From Fuerstiella sp. (GTDB taxonomy: Bacteria; Planctomycetota; Planctomycetia; Planctomycetales; Planctomycetaceae): a DNA stretch of 64,000 nucleotides. A model generated the notes under the pieces. That model was given only the letters and a program-made list of their open reading frames with translations, was not told where the DNA came from and made no database searches. Below are positions 1-9,529 of the stretch, one piece after another (the first letter of the stretch is position 1; each line of letters opens with the position of its first letter). A program made the position numbers and the translations under genes. The DNA lies in NCBI GenBank assembly GCA_022447185.1, contig JAKVAY010000046.1:36530-100529 (forward strand). The letters are read 5' to 3'.

Positions 1-1440
1 GTCCCATCAGCCCTCGCGGATGATGCAACACTTATCCGCCGACTGACGATTGATATCTGTGGCACTTTACCGACGAAACGCGAAGTCACCGAATACCTGA
101 ATGACGAGCGCCCAAACAAGCGAGATCGACTCGTTGAACGACTTCTGGCACGGTCAGAGTACTCGAGCTACTTTGCCTTGAAATGGGCCGACATCCTGCA
201 AAACCGTGGCGCCGGCTATTCAACCAGCAAACAACGGGCCGGCACAACTTTGTTTTCCGCCTGGATTCGTGACTCGATTGCCGCTAATAAGCCATACGAT
301 CAATTTGTTGCGGAAATCGTCGCAGCCAGCGGCAGCCAAAACGAGAATCCCCCCACGATCTGGTACCGCACTGTACGAAAGACTCCGGAATACGTCGAAT
401 CGGTAGCTCAGGCATTTCTGGGTGTCCGCATTCAGTGTGCACAATGTCATAATCACCCAACCGAACGCTGGACACAGTCGGACTATTACGGGCTGGCCGC
501 TGTCTTTTCCCGCGTGGGTCGAAAGGGTGGATTCGCAGACGCAGAAGTTCCGACCAACGAAGTCATCTATGTGAAATCGCACGGAACGATGAAGCATCCA
601 CGTACCGGTGAATTGCTCAGTCCCAAACCTCTCGGCGATGCAGCATTTGAAGCAGATGGCTTTTCAGACCCTCGTCGTCATTTGGCAAACTGGATGACTG
701 ATCCCGAAAATCCATTCTTCGCCCGTACGATGGTAAATCGCGTTTGGGCGCACTTTTTGAGTCGAGGAATTGTACATCCCATCGATGACGCCCGCAGTAC
801 GAATCCCCCCAGCAATCCCGAACTACTGGATGCTCTTGCGGATGGATTCATTGCCAGTGGCTTCGATATCAAACAACTCATTCGCACTATCACGGGTAGC
901 TATGTCTATCTGCTGGATTCATCACCAAATGAAGGTAACGCCGGAGATGTACAATCGTTTGCCAGATTTTATCCGAGGCGAATGACCGCCGAAGTACTGC
1001 TGGACGGCATCAGCCAGGTACTCGAAGTACCGACCAGTTTCCCAGGTATGCCACCTGGCACCCGAGCGATCGATCTGCCCGATGAGAACGTTGCCGCACA
1101 TTTTCTTGACGTCTTCGGAAGGCCGGCACGCATGTCCGCCTGTGAATGCGAGCGAGTCGATGCTCCGTCTCTTGCACAAGCCCTGGAACTCGTGAATTCC
1201 ACTGAAATCCAGCGCAAGCTGACTGCAGAATCCGGGTATGCCAGTCGATTAGCCGCGTCCGGGCTAACGACAGAAGATGTGGTCACGGATTGTTTTCTGA
1301 CGATGCTGGCCAGATATCCTCGTCCGTCAGAACACGAAACAGCAGTCTCGTTTATAGATTCTCAGCAAGATCTCACCACAGCGTGTCGAGATCTGCTGTG
1401 GTCACTGCTGGCAACTAACGAATTCTTGCTCAATCACTGA
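1..1440 (+). CDS. DUF1549/DUF1553 domain protein (5' partial)
   Basis: The reading frame is already open at base 1, so the N-terminus lies outside the window; 479 residues are visible. The first visible residues (DDATLIRRLTIDICGTLP) are typical of DUF1549. A CAQCHNHP motif lies near residues 144-151, the CxxCH-type site usual in this family, followed by DUF1553 segments (NPFFARTMVNRVWAHF; SNPELLDALADGF) and a C-terminal LLWSLLATNEFLLNH. Planctomycetes carry many such secreted, poorly characterised proteins, usually directly followed by a DUF1501 gene, as here 22 bases downstream. Biochemical activity is unknown; heme binding or a redox role is inferred only from the CxxCH. Confidence 0.9.
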   Translation, partial: VPSALADDATLIRRLTIDICGTLPTKREVTEYLNDERPNKRDRLVERLLARSEYSSYFALKWADILQNRGAGYSTSKQRAGTTLFSAWIRDSIAANKPYDQFVAEIVAASGSQNENPPTIWYRTVRKTPEYVESVAQAFLGVRIQCAQCHNHPTERWTQSDYYGLAAVFSRVGRKGGFADAEVPTNEVIYVKSHGTMKHPRTGELLSPKPLGDAAFEADGFSDPRRHLANWMTDPENPFFARTMVNRVWAHFLSRGIVHPIDDARSTNPPSNPELLDALADGFIASGFDIKQLIRTITGSYVYLLDSSPNEGNAGDVQSFARFYPRRMTAEVLLDGISQVLEVPTSFPGMPPGTRAIDLPDENVAAHFLDVFGRPARMSACECERVDAPSLAQALELVNSTEIQRKLTAESGYASRLAASGLTTEDVVTDCFLTMLARYPRPSEHETAVSFIDSQQDLTTACRDLLWSLLATNEFLLNH

Positions 1441-1462
1441 ACCCGGCACCGGAGAACCGGCC

Positions 1463-2791
1463 ATGCTGAGAATCCCAGGCAACTCATTCAGGAATTGTTC
1501 GGGCGTCACTCGTCGAAATTTCCTGCAGATTGGCGCACCCGTTCTAGGCCTTGGACTATCGGATCTGCTGAGACTGGAATCGCAGGCAGCAGAATCGGGA
1601 CATCCCGGAAGTAACAAGTCTATCATCGTTTTTTGGACAGACGGTGGTATCAGTCAGCAGGACACCTGGGATATGAAGCCCGAGTCTCCGATAGATTATC
1701 GGGGTTTTTATAACCCAATTAAGACAGCAGTTCCCGGAGTCGTTTTCAGCGAACGAATACCGATGCAGGCCAGTGTGATGGATCGCATTTCGATCGTGCG
1801 GTCGGTTCATCATGAAAATGGGATTCATGCACCGTCGGCGCACTGGATGCTAACCGGTTACTTTGGCCCCACGCTCGCCCGAAACGCGGCGCAAAAACCG
1901 TCATTCGGATCCGTGATTGGACGTTCGCTTGGATCGAGGCAGCCGCCAATGCCGGCTTACGTCAGTATTCCAAAGTCTGAAGCGTTCGGATATCAAGGAG
2001 CGGTCTATCTGGGTAAAGCCCACAATCCATTCGAAGTTGGCACCGATCCCAATGCAGCAGATTTCAAAGTTCCAAATCTTTCACTTCCCGCCGGTCTGAC
2101 TTCTAACAGTGTTAATTCGCGACGATCACTGCTTAGCATATTTGACACGCTCCGTCGTGACGTCGATGACAGCGGCATCATGGAGGGACTCGACACGTTC
2201 AAGACACAGGCTCTGGAAATGGTGACCGGGGACCATATGCGCGCGGCATTCGATCTGACAGCCGAAGAGACAAAGTTGCGAGATCAGTATGGACGACATC
2301 GATACGGTCAAAGCGCCCTGCTTGCCCGCCGACTGGTTGAAGCCGGCGCTCGCTGCGTCAATATCAATACCGGCAACTGGGACCATCACGACAACGTCGA
2401 AAAAGGGCTGGAAGAGCATTTACCTCCGCTGGACCGAGCCATTGCAACCCTTGTTCAGGATCTGGACAATCGAGGGATGCTGGATGACGTCATCATCTAC
2501 TGCGTGGGTGAGTTCGGACGTACCCCGCGAATCAATGGACATGCGGGACGAGATCACTGGTCCAATTGCTTCAGCGTCCTGCTGACAGGCGGTGGAATTC
2601 AGGGTGGTCGCATTGTGGGTGCCAGCGAAAAATGGGGTGGTGCAGTTCAGGAGCGTCTGGTCACTCCGCTGGACCTTCTGGCTACCATCTATCAAACACT
2701 CGGCATTTCACTCGACACACACTTCAAAGATGCCAGTGGTCGGCCCGTCAGCATTGTCGGCAGTGGCCGACCGATTCATGAATTGCTTTGA
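1463..2791 (+). CDS. DUF1501 domain protein, Tat-exported
   Basis: A 442-aa protein opening with a twin-arginine signal (TRRNFLQIG, residues 16-24, arginines 17-18) before a hydrophobic stretch, so export in folded form through Tat is expected. The body shows DUF1501 hallmarks, an alkaline-phosphatase-like fold: FWTDGGISQQDTWDMKP after the signal, NINTGNWDHHDNVEKG in the middle, and a VGEFGRTPRINGHAGRDHW stretch that probably provides metal ligands. It follows the DUF1549/DUF1553 gene, the standard planctomycete pairing. Its stop codon overlaps the possible TTG start of the next gene, which suggests one transcript. The substrate is unknown; assignment to a sulfatase/phosphatase-like superfamily is inference. 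Confidence 0.93.
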   Translation: MLRIPGNSFRNCSGVTRRNFLQIGAPVLGLGLSDLLRLESQAAESGHPGSNKSIIVFWTDGGISQQDTWDMKPESPIDYRGFYNPIKTAVPGVVFSERIPMQASVMDRISIVRSVHHENGIHAPSAHWMLTGYFGPTLARNAAQKPSFGSVIGRSLGSRQPPMPAYVSIPKSEAFGYQGAVYLGKAHNPFEVGTDPNAADFKVPNLSLPAGLTSNSVNSRRSLLSIFDTLRRDVDDSGIMEGLDTFKTQALEMVTGDHMRAAFDLTAEETKLRDQYGRHRYGQSALLARRLVEAGARCVNINTGNWDHHDNVEKGLEEHLPPLDRAIATLVQDLDNRGMLDDVIIYCVGEFGRTPRINGHAGRDHWSNCFSVLLTGGGIQGGRIVGASEKWGGAVQERLVTPLDLLATIYQTLGISLDTHFKDASGRPVSIVGSGRPIHELL

Positions 2792-2802
2792 AAAGACTGA
2801 AC

Positions 2803-3927
2803 ATGCGACGAATCGCCACGGTACTGATCACAGTCTTAGCACTGTTAGCGCATGTTGGCACGAACGAAGTGTCGGCACAGGATGATCCTCAGGAGATCTC
2901 CACACTGGCGAGGCCGGACGTTGAATTCAGGGTCTTCCAGTTTCCGGCTGACCAGATCCCCAGGATTGACGGCGATCCACAGGACTGGGATATCGTTTCC
3001 GACACCTACGCGATCGGACAGCAGCAACTCCGAGAAACCGTAAAGGGCCTGGAAGACCGCCATGATCTGAAGAATCTGGACGTATCGGTCAAGGTCGGAT
3101 GGGTCAACGGACTCAACCACCTGTATTTTCTATACGAAGCCAGCGACGACTACTGGGATTTCGGACACGTCGATCTGCACAACGACATTTTTGAAGTTGT
3201 TATCGACGGCGATCTTTCGGGTGGCCCTTTTATCCGTTCAATGCATCCCAATGAGAAGCTACGCAACGATTTAAACTCACATTTCCTGTTTCATGGAGTT
3301 CACGCCCAAAATTACCACATCTATACGCCGGCCGAAGGCAAAGACTGGACGATGGTGTGGGGGTGCCAGCCCTGGATTAAAGATCTGCCGTATGCCAATG
3401 CGGCTTACAGATACAACTTCAAACCCGGTGAAAGCGGCCGACTGATTCTTGAGTTCTTTATTACACCCTTCGACTATGCGCCGCCCGATCCTTCCCGCGC
3501 CATCGCAACGAAACTCACGGAAAACAAAGTGGTAGGTCTGTCGTGGGCCGTCCTGGACTATGATGATAAAAACGCAGATCAATATGCCGGATTTTGGAAT
3601 CTTTCGCACAAGACAACAATGTACGGCAATGCCTCTGATCTGGTCGCGTTTCGTCTGATGCCCATCGAGAAGAGTCTCCGCCAACCTGTTGAAGCCGACT
3701 GGTCGTTCAACGTGATTAGCTGGCAGGAACGCACGGTGGCGTTTCGTGACCACTCCTGGGGTGAGATCACGTCGTGGAACTGGGACTTCGGTGATGGTAA
3801 AACGTCTGCCGAACGTCATCCGATTCATCGGTTCGAAAGAGCAGGGCAATTCGTCGTGACACTTCAAGTTGAAGGCCCGGCTGGCAAGGCTCGACTCGCA
3901 AAGGTCTGGGATGTGACTTTGCCATAG
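2803..3927 (+). CDS. Secreted CBM9-like and PKD domain protein
   Basis: About 374 residues from ATG 2803; a TTG at 2788 in the same frame overlaps the previous stop and could be used instead. A signal peptide (hydrophobic core VLITVLALLAHVGT, then SAQ) precedes a CBM9-like beta-sandwich recognised from PRIDGDPQDWD near the start and NDIFEVVIDGDLSGG later. The last 80 residues form a PKD domain (WNWDFGDGKT followed by HRFERAGQFVVTLQV). Both modules usually bind carbohydrates or support extracellular proteins. No catalytic motif was seen. Its place between DUF1501 and the heme/sugar-dehydrogenase gene suggests a binding or scaffold role for the same extracytoplasmic substrate; that is inference. 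Confidence 0.85.
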   Translation: MRRIATVLITVLALLAHVGTNEVSAQDDPQEISTLARPDVEFRVFQFPADQIPRIDGDPQDWDIVSDTYAIGQQQLRETVKGLEDRHDLKNLDVSVKVGWVNGLNHLYFLYEASDDYWDFGHVDLHNDIFEVVIDGDLSGGPFIRSMHPNEKLRNDLNSHFLFHGVHAQNYHIYTPAEGKDWTMVWGCQPWIKDLPYANAAYRYNFKPGESGRLILEFFITPFDYAPPDPSRAIATKLTENKVVGLSWAVLDYDDKNADQYAGFWNLSHKTTMYGNASDLVAFRLMPIEKSLRQPVEADWSFNVISWQERTVAFRDHSWGEITSWNWDFGDGKTSAERHPIHRFERAGQFVVTLQVEGPAGKARLAKVWDVTLP

Positions 3928-4039
3928 TCAAACGGTGACACATTAATCCTCGACACCCGCACGCAATGCCATTCATTGGCCCGTTGTGAAGTGCTCTCTT
4001 CACAGCAACCTCGATTTTCCTTTTCCCAGAGCTAAACGA

Positions 4040-6991
4040 ATGCGTCAATTTTTTGCGTTTCGAATTCCAGGCATGTTGTCTCTGTCGTTTGTCCTGTTTT
4101 CGCCGCTGATCTCCACAGAGCTATCAGCATCCGAAGCACCAGAGTACGGAATCCAGGAGCGTGAGACCTGGACAACATCTAGAATCACGGGGTCACCCCT
4201 TCCCCCGCTCCCATACGTTGGCGAACAGGTATTTACTTCGCTCAAGTTCACCAACTGTCTCGACATTACTGCCGCCCCGGGCAGCGATCGACTTTTTATC
4301 GTCGAGCAGTCAGGAAAGATTTTTTCGTTCCCCAATGATCCCAACGTCAGCGAAGCTGACCTGGTGATTGATTTCGCCAAAGAAATCGAAGGTGTGCAGC
4401 AGACGTACGCACTCGCATTTCATCCGAGGTTTGAAGACAACCGCTATTGTTACGTTTGCTACATCAAAGCATCGAGTCTGGAAGATGGCACGCACGTTGC
4501 ACGATTTCGTATGACAGACACCAATCCACCAACAATCGACGTGAACAGTGAAACAACCATCCTCACCTGGTGGTCCGGTGGCCACAACGGTTGCTGCCTG
4601 AAATTTGGTCACGATGGATATCTGTACATTTCCACGGGGGACGGTGGAGCGCCAAATCCTCCGGATCCGAAAAAGGCAGGGCAGGATGTCAGCAACCTGC
4701 TGTCAAACATTCTGCGTCTGGATGTCGACCACACGGAAGACGGAAAAAATTATCGCATCCCGGCTGATAACCCGTTTGTCGACTTGCCCAACGTTCGTGG
4801 AGAAATATGGGCCTATGGTTTTCGCAACCCGTGGCGAATGAGTATTGATCGTAAAACGGGAGATCTGTGGGTTGGAGACGTGGGCTGGGAATTGTGGGAA
4901 AGCATGAATCGCGTTGAACGAGGTGGAAATTACGGGTGGGCTGTGAAAGAGGGCCCTGCCTCAACCAATCCGGAGTGGCAGCAAGGGCCCACACCAATCA
5001 TTCCTCCGACGGTTGCTCATCCCCATTCCGAATCATCATCGATCACGGACGGACTCACGTATTACGGTTCTCGCCTTAAAGAACTCTACGGTCATCATAT
5101 TTACGCTGACTACGATACGGGTAAATTCTGGAGCTTACGATACGAAAATGGAAACGTGGTCGAACATGGAGAGATCGCGGATACGACTCACCGTGTTGCC
5201 GGATTTGGCGAGGACCACGACGGAGAAATGTACTTCCTGGATCACCCGGCGGGAACCATCAATCGACTGATCCGCAATCCCCGGCAGGATGTCTCCAACA
5301 AATTTCCGCGCAAACTCAGTGAGACAGGTTTGTTCTTGTCCATCGATCAACTGACACCGGCGACAGGTGTTATTCCCTATTCGATCAATGCGGAACCGTG
5401 GGCTGATTTTTCCGTGGCCGAGCGTCATGTGGGAGTACCAGGCGACCTGTCCATCAAGCCGGATGGCGAAAAATGGATATTTCCAGCGAATTCTGTGCTG
5501 GCCAAAACGTTATCACTCGACATGCAGCAGGGTGATCCCGCCACACGTCGCCGCATCGAAACACAGATTCTCCACTTCGATGGCACCGTGTGGAACCCCT
5601 ACACCTACCAGTGGAACCTCGAGCAGACAGATGCCACGCTGGTTGAAGCGTCAGGCACGGACCTTACTCTCGAGATTGCTGACTCCCATGCTCCCAACGG
5701 TATTCGAAAACAAACCTGGAGGTTCTCGGGGCGAGCCGAATGCCAGCGCTGTCACAACAGCTGGTCTGGTCCTCCCCTGGGCTTCAACACCGCTCAACTG
5801 AATCGCCATCACGACTACGGTCAGACGTCAGCTTCTCAGCTGGAAACTTACGCACATATTCAACTCATCGCATCTCCTGTGACATCGGAAGATGGTCCTC
5901 AACTGACAAATCCCTATGACGCCTCAGCATCTGTAGAGGATCGTGCGAGGGCGTATCTGCACACCAATTGCTCCCATTGTCACCGAATGCATGCCGGCGG
6001 CTCTGTCCTCTCAGAGATGCAATACGGCCTTTCACTTGAAAGTACGAAAATGGTGAACGCACGTCCCTCGCAGGGCACATTCGGCATTCATGGGGCTCGA
6101 GTGATCACACCAGGTGATCCATTTCGATCCGTTTTGTTTTATCGCGTCGCCAAGCTCGGCAGTGGACGAATGCCGAAAATTGGCTCAACCGAGGTCGATC
6201 TTGATGGCGTGGCTCTGATACAGGACTGGCTAAGTCAGCTGCCCGGGGACGATGAAGGCACAGCGAAGTCTCCGGCCTCACTCAGTGTCGACAGTGCGAT
6301 GCACCTAAAACGACTCCAGCAGGCCGGTTCAGCGGCAGAACAGTCTGCAAGTCTGACTCAACTGCTTTCTTCAACGACCGGTGCACTGATGCTGCTGCGG
6401 TCTGTGGATCGCGGCGAGTTGTCTGCAGCAGCTGTGGCAACAACGATTCAGTTGGCAGCCCATCATCATGAACCGAGTGTTCGTGATCTGTTTGAGCGGT
6501 TTTTGTCGGCGGACGATCGTGTCAAACGTCTTGGCAATGTTGTGAAACCAGAGCAAATCCAATCTCTTACCGGCGACCCAAATCGTGGCAGGCAGCTGTT
6601 CATGGAGGCAGACAGTGTGTCGTGTCGTAACTGTCATCGCATCCAACAGCAGGGCAGGGAAGTCGGCCCGGAACTGACAGCCATCGGAAAGAAACTCAAC
6701 GCCGAAAAGCTGCTGGAAAGCATCCTCGATCCATCCAAAGAAATCGATCAAAAGTACATCACGTATCTTGCTGAAACGAAGGACGGCCTGGTCATCACTG
6801 GCCTGCTGATCAGTAAAGACGAAAACGAGGTAGTACTTAAAGATGCCACAAACAAACTGAAGCGGATTCCTGCAACGAACATCGAAGAGCTGCTTCCTCA
6901 GGCAAAATCAATGATGCCGGATCTGCTTTTTCGGGATATGACGGCTCAGCAGGTCGCTGATCTTGTCGCATATCTGGGAACGTTACGTTAG
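4040..6991 (+). CDS. Sugar dehydrogenase-type beta-propeller protein with three CXXCH heme motifs
   Basis: 983 residues from ATG 4040, which begins a convincing signal peptide; a GTG at 3986 would add 18 unlikely residues. Residues about 50-420 are a glucose/sorbosone dehydrogenase-like six-blade propeller (GHNGCCLKFGHDGYLYISTG; GEIWAYGFRNPWRMS; ERGGNYGWAVKEG). The following part (KLSETGLF...TPATGVIPYSIN...QWNLEQTDA) resembles the HNE_0200 family (TIGR03806) and holds CXXCH at C568-H572 and C644-H648. A C-terminal module with CXXCH at C862-H866 matches the planctomycete heme-binding domain TIGR02603. I infer a periplasmic sugar or alcohol dehydrogenase passing electrons to covalent hemes; PQQ use cannot be shown from sequence. 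Downstream is a short hairpin and a convergent gene. Confidence 0.92.
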   Translation: MRQFFAFRIPGMLSLSFVLFSPLISTELSASEAPEYGIQERETWTTSRITGSPLPPLPYVGEQVFTSLKFTNCLDITAAPGSDRLFIVEQSGKIFSFPNDPNVSEADLVIDFAKEIEGVQQTYALAFHPRFEDNRYCYVCYIKASSLEDGTHVARFRMTDTNPPTIDVNSETTILTWWSGGHNGCCLKFGHDGYLYISTGDGGAPNPPDPKKAGQDVSNLLSNILRLDVDHTEDGKNYRIPADNPFVDLPNVRGEIWAYGFRNPWRMSIDRKTGDLWVGDVGWELWESMNRVERGGNYGWAVKEGPASTNPEWQQGPTPIIPPTVAHPHSESSSITDGLTYYGSRLKELYGHHIYADYDTGKFWSLRYENGNVVEHGEIADTTHRVAGFGEDHDGEMYFLDHPAGTINRLIRNPRQDVSNKFPRKLSETGLFLSIDQLTPATGVIPYSINAEPWADFSVAERHVGVPGDLSIKPDGEKWIFPANSVLAKTLSLDMQQGDPATRRRIETQILHFDGTVWNPYTYQWNLEQTDATLVEASGTDLTLEIADSHAPNGIRKQTWRFSGRAECQRCHNSWSGPPLGFNTAQLNRHHDYGQTSASQLETYAHIQLIASPVTSEDGPQLTNPYDASASVEDRARAYLHTNCSHCHRMHAGGSVLSEMQYGLSLESTKMVNARPSQGTFGIHGARVITPGDPFRSVLFYRVAKLGSGRMPKIGSTEVDLDGVALIQDWLSQLPGDDEGTAKSPASLSVDSAMHLKRLQQAGSAAEQSASLTQLLSSTTGALMLLRSVDRGELSAAAVATTIQLAAHHHEPSVRDLFERFLSADDRVKRLGNVVKPEQIQSLTGDPNRGRQLFMEADSVSCRNCHRIQQQGREVGPELTAIGKKLNAEKLLESILDPSKEIDQKYITYLAETKDGLVITGLLISKDENEVVLKDATNKLKRIPATNIEELLPQAKSMMPDLLFRDMTAQQVADLVAYLGTLR

Positions 6992-7008
6992 TCGCTTAAA
7001 CAAGCGAC
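6991..7008 (+). terminator. Short hairpin after the heme/sugar-dehydrogenase gene
   Basis: GTCGCTT and AAGCGAC form a perfect 7-bp stem around AAAC, beginning at the last base of the stop codon. No U-tract follows, so intrinsic termination is only possible. Confidence 0.35.
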
Positions 7009-7331
7009 CACACGAAGGTTATTTCTCCGGATCTGTTGCTATCTGACCGCGCAACGTCGTCGTGGAGTGATCAAGCCTCCAATTCGATTCTGTTTACTGT
7101 GATTCATTCCTGTTTGCATTCGCAGCATGGCAACTGTTACGGCACATCATGGATCGGTGCCGGACTCTGACTTCTGTTTACCAAACCGCTTGTGGTCGCT
7201 CATCACCGTTGCGATCAACAACACAACGCGTCCGACGGTCTCCAAAACACCAGTTGTAACTCGTTCCAGTCCGGTCGCGCCATCACCACGGAACACGCAT
7301 ATGAATACGGTGCCGAACAGCGAGCCGCAGT
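7009..7331. other. Intergenic region between convergent genes
   Basis: About 320 bases between the stop of the plus-strand heme protein and the stop of the minus-strand SMP-30-like gene. No credible gene, RNA or repeat was seen; short open frames here lack start signals and family resemblance. Confidence 0.5.
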
Positions 7332-8303
7332 TCAAGACGCGTCCGGGATCAGGTCCCCGACTGGAAAGATCGGCTGACTGCCGGCGCTGTCGAAATCCGT
7401 GTCCCCGATGAAGAGGCAACCTGCGTTTGGCTGGCCGCTGAGCCGTTCTGTCGATAAATGTTCCACCGCCGTGGTCAGAACCAGTTTGACACCGGAATCC
7501 ATCTGGATGAGCTGAGGACACGTGACCTGCGCCGCTCCTGGGCACTCCCAGACACATTCCATCTGTCCATCATCGATCGCGTACTGACGTGCTTCACCGC
7601 GGGCAGCATCCTGGGGATTGTACATGGCCACGATCAGACTCTTTTTGTCCGGCGTCAGGATCATGCCATCCGGAAATACATCTTCTGAAGTCAGATCAAC
7701 GATCACTACCGAATCACCAACCTGACCTCTTTGAATGTCGAGCTGACTGACGGTAATTGTCTTGCGTGGCGAATCGATGTCAAACAGTGAAAGTCCGTGA
7801 TCGTTCTGAATAATGGCCTTGCCATTCGAACACAGTTGATCATTACGTAACTGCACCAGGTGATGATCAGAAGCACGCCACAGATACAGGCCGGCTTTGG
7901 GCGACGCAAACTCAAGATCTTTGCAGCCAAAGATCAGATTTCCAGCGTACACAACTCCATCATTAATCACCGTATTCTCAACTGCCGCATCAATCTCAGA
8001 CGCAAATTCTGTCCAGATACCCGTCAACGTATCAAATAATCCCAGTGATCGTTCGGCACCACATACAAACACACCTCGCTGGTCTGTAGGAAATGCGAAG
8101 CCTGGACGGCCCTGAAGTTCAAATGATTCATCACAAGCTGTCACTGGATCCAGCAGATGAATCGAACCAGATACCGCATCAGAACCGTGCTGAATAGCCA
8201 CCCAACTGAGTCGTCCATCGGGGCACGAGTATGGACCTTCCGGAAGAAATCGAAACAAATCGGATTCCGGACGCAGAAGAATTTTGCAGGTTATTCGATT
8301 CAT
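7332..8303 (-). CDS. SMP-30/gluconolactonase-like beta-propeller protein
   Basis: 323 residues from ATG 8303, chosen because AGGA lies about 7 bases upstream; the frame extends to a TTG at 8402 that would overlap the RNase III stop. Features of the SMP-30/gluconolactonase/LRE-like family are an early EGPYSCPDGRLSWV, a middle NDGVVYAGNLIFGCKD and FPDGMILTPDKKSLIVAMYN, which supply candidate metal-binding acidic/Asn residues of a six-bladed propeller. There is no signal peptide, so it is probably cytoplasmic. A calcium- or zinc-dependent lactonase on a sugar lactone is the family expectation; the substrate is unknown. It lies 95 bases after rnc and may share its transcript. Confidence 0.8.
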   Translation of the reverse strand: MNRITCKILLRPESDLFRFLPEGPYSCPDGRLSWVAIQHGSDAVSGSIHLLDPVTACDESFELQGRPGFAFPTDQRGVFVCGAERSLGLFDTLTGIWTEFASEIDAAVENTVINDGVVYAGNLIFGCKDLEFASPKAGLYLWRASDHHLVQLRNDQLCSNGKAIIQNDHGLSLFDIDSPRKTITVSQLDIQRGQVGDSVVIVDLTSEDVFPDGMILTPDKKSLIVAMYNPQDAARGEARQYAIDDGQMECVWECPGAAQVTCPQLIQMDSGVKLVLTTAVEHLSTERLSGQPNAGCLFIGDTDFDSAGSQPIFPVGDLIPDAS

Positions 8304-8398
8304 GACAATTCCTGTGACTGAGTTCAGTGTCTGAAAAACTGAAGTCGATACCGGCGGTTGGAACCTCAATACGATCTGCCAAAGGATTCCGCTGATCT

Positions 8399-9118
8399 TC
8401 AATCAGATTCCACAGCCAGCAGATCGGGGTTGATTATCAGCAACGCATTCATGGCTGCTTTCTGTTCGGCTTCCTTCTTGCTCCATCCCCAAGCTGGCTC
8501 ATATTGGCGACCTTCGAACTCAACGGCCATGCAGTATTCCCGGGCGTGGTCCGGGCCGCGCTGATCGACAATCAGGTATGTAGGCCCGATGCTGCGTGTT
8601 CGCTGAGTTTCTTCCTGAAGAGTACTCTTGTAATTCTCCGGTTCACCGCTGTTGCAGAGTTTCAGTTCTTCGTCAAAACACCGCAGGATGAACGCTTCAG
8701 CCGCCTCGATACCACCGTCCACGTAGATCGCAGCAATCAGCGATTCAACGAGGGCTGCGTCGATGGACTCAGGAATTTCCTGCAGTCCACGACCCACCAG
8801 GATCAGATCCGATGCACCCAACCGCCGAGCCACACGTGCACAGGTTGTACGGCTGACCAGGCTGGATTTTTGTTGAGTCAGCTGCCCCTCGCGTCGATCC
8901 GGAAACTGGTCATACAGATACCGACAAATCACCATCCCCAGTATTGCGTCACCCAGAAATTCAAGACGTTCATTGCTGTCCAGTCGCGATGACGCACAGG
9001 AACTGTGCGTCATCGACTGTTGAAGCAGAGCCTGACTCCGAAACTCATAGCCGATGCGTTCCTCGCACAGTTTCATCTGACTGGCCACTCGTTCACGAGT
9101 GGGAAGATTGGTCGACAT
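8399..9118 (-). CDS. rnc: Ribonuclease III
   Basis: 239 residues from ATG 9118, with GGCAGGAAAA immediately upstream; a TTG at 9133 is in frame but less likely. The RNase III signature NERLEFLGDAILG is present with its Glu and Asp, followed by an N-terminal-domain core and a C-terminal double-stranded RNA binding domain (NYKSTLQEETQ; YEPAWGWSKKEAEQKAAMNAL). It should cleave double-stranded RNA in rRNA and mRNA processing. Odd point: the second catalytic motif reads IDAALVESLIAAIYVDGG. The Glu is kept, but the Asp normally three residues before it (xDxxE; D114 and E117 in E. coli numbering) is Ala. An Asp sits two residues earlier and might compensate. Domain identity is certain; full activity is not. 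Confidence 0.95.
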   Translation of the reverse strand: MSTNLPTRERVASQMKLCEERIGYEFRSQALLQQSMTHSSCASSRLDSNERLEFLGDAILGMVICRYLYDQFPDRREGQLTQQKSSLVSRTTCARVARRLGASDLILVGRGLQEIPESIDAALVESLIAAIYVDGGIEAAEAFILRCFDEELKLCNSGEPENYKSTLQEETQRTRSIGPTYLIVDQRGPDHAREYCMAVEFEGRQYEPAWGWSKKEAEQKAAMNALLIINPDLLAVESD

Positions 9119-9529
9119 TTTTCCTGCCGTCAATAAGTAGAATTAATGGGTCAGCAGCCGTCCCGGAGTTCCAGAATTACGAATTTGTACGAAATTCGGG
9201 ATGACGCACATTGTCTTTCCGAAACTATTGCCAAACGGCCGACACTGATCGACGGCTTTGGATAGCGACCGTAGTTTGAAAAACTGAGTATTGCAGGCAG
9301 CTGTGCGGAACGAATTGACCCTTTTCCGTTGCATTCAACTGAAAGAATAGAAGAAGTTGCTCGGTGTTGCAGCTGCCAGCGTCCCAAACCAGTCGATCAC
9401 TGTGGAAAATTGACACGGAAACCTGGTACATCGGCAACTGGTTTATACCGGCCAGATACCGGAGCTCCCCGCAGTCTCTGTGGGAATTTCGCAGGAGCAG
9501 GCAACGCCTTTCAAACCAGGGGAATTGTA
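9119..9529. promoter_or_regulatory. Divergent intergenic region rnc / htrA
   Basis: About 410 bases that must hold the promoters of rnc (leftward) and the htrA-type protease (rightward). A TTGACA at 9410-9415 is a possible -35 for htrA, but no convincing -10 at proper spacing was found, so no promoter is called. No gene was seen. Confidence 0.4.

Noticed and set aside
3277..3867. 196-codon minus-strand frame
   Set aside because: Antisense to the CBM9/PKD gene, which has clear domains and a signal peptide.
9410..9450. TTGACA as htrA promoter -35
   Set aside because: No -10 hexamer at 15-19 bases; TATACC lies 28 bases away.
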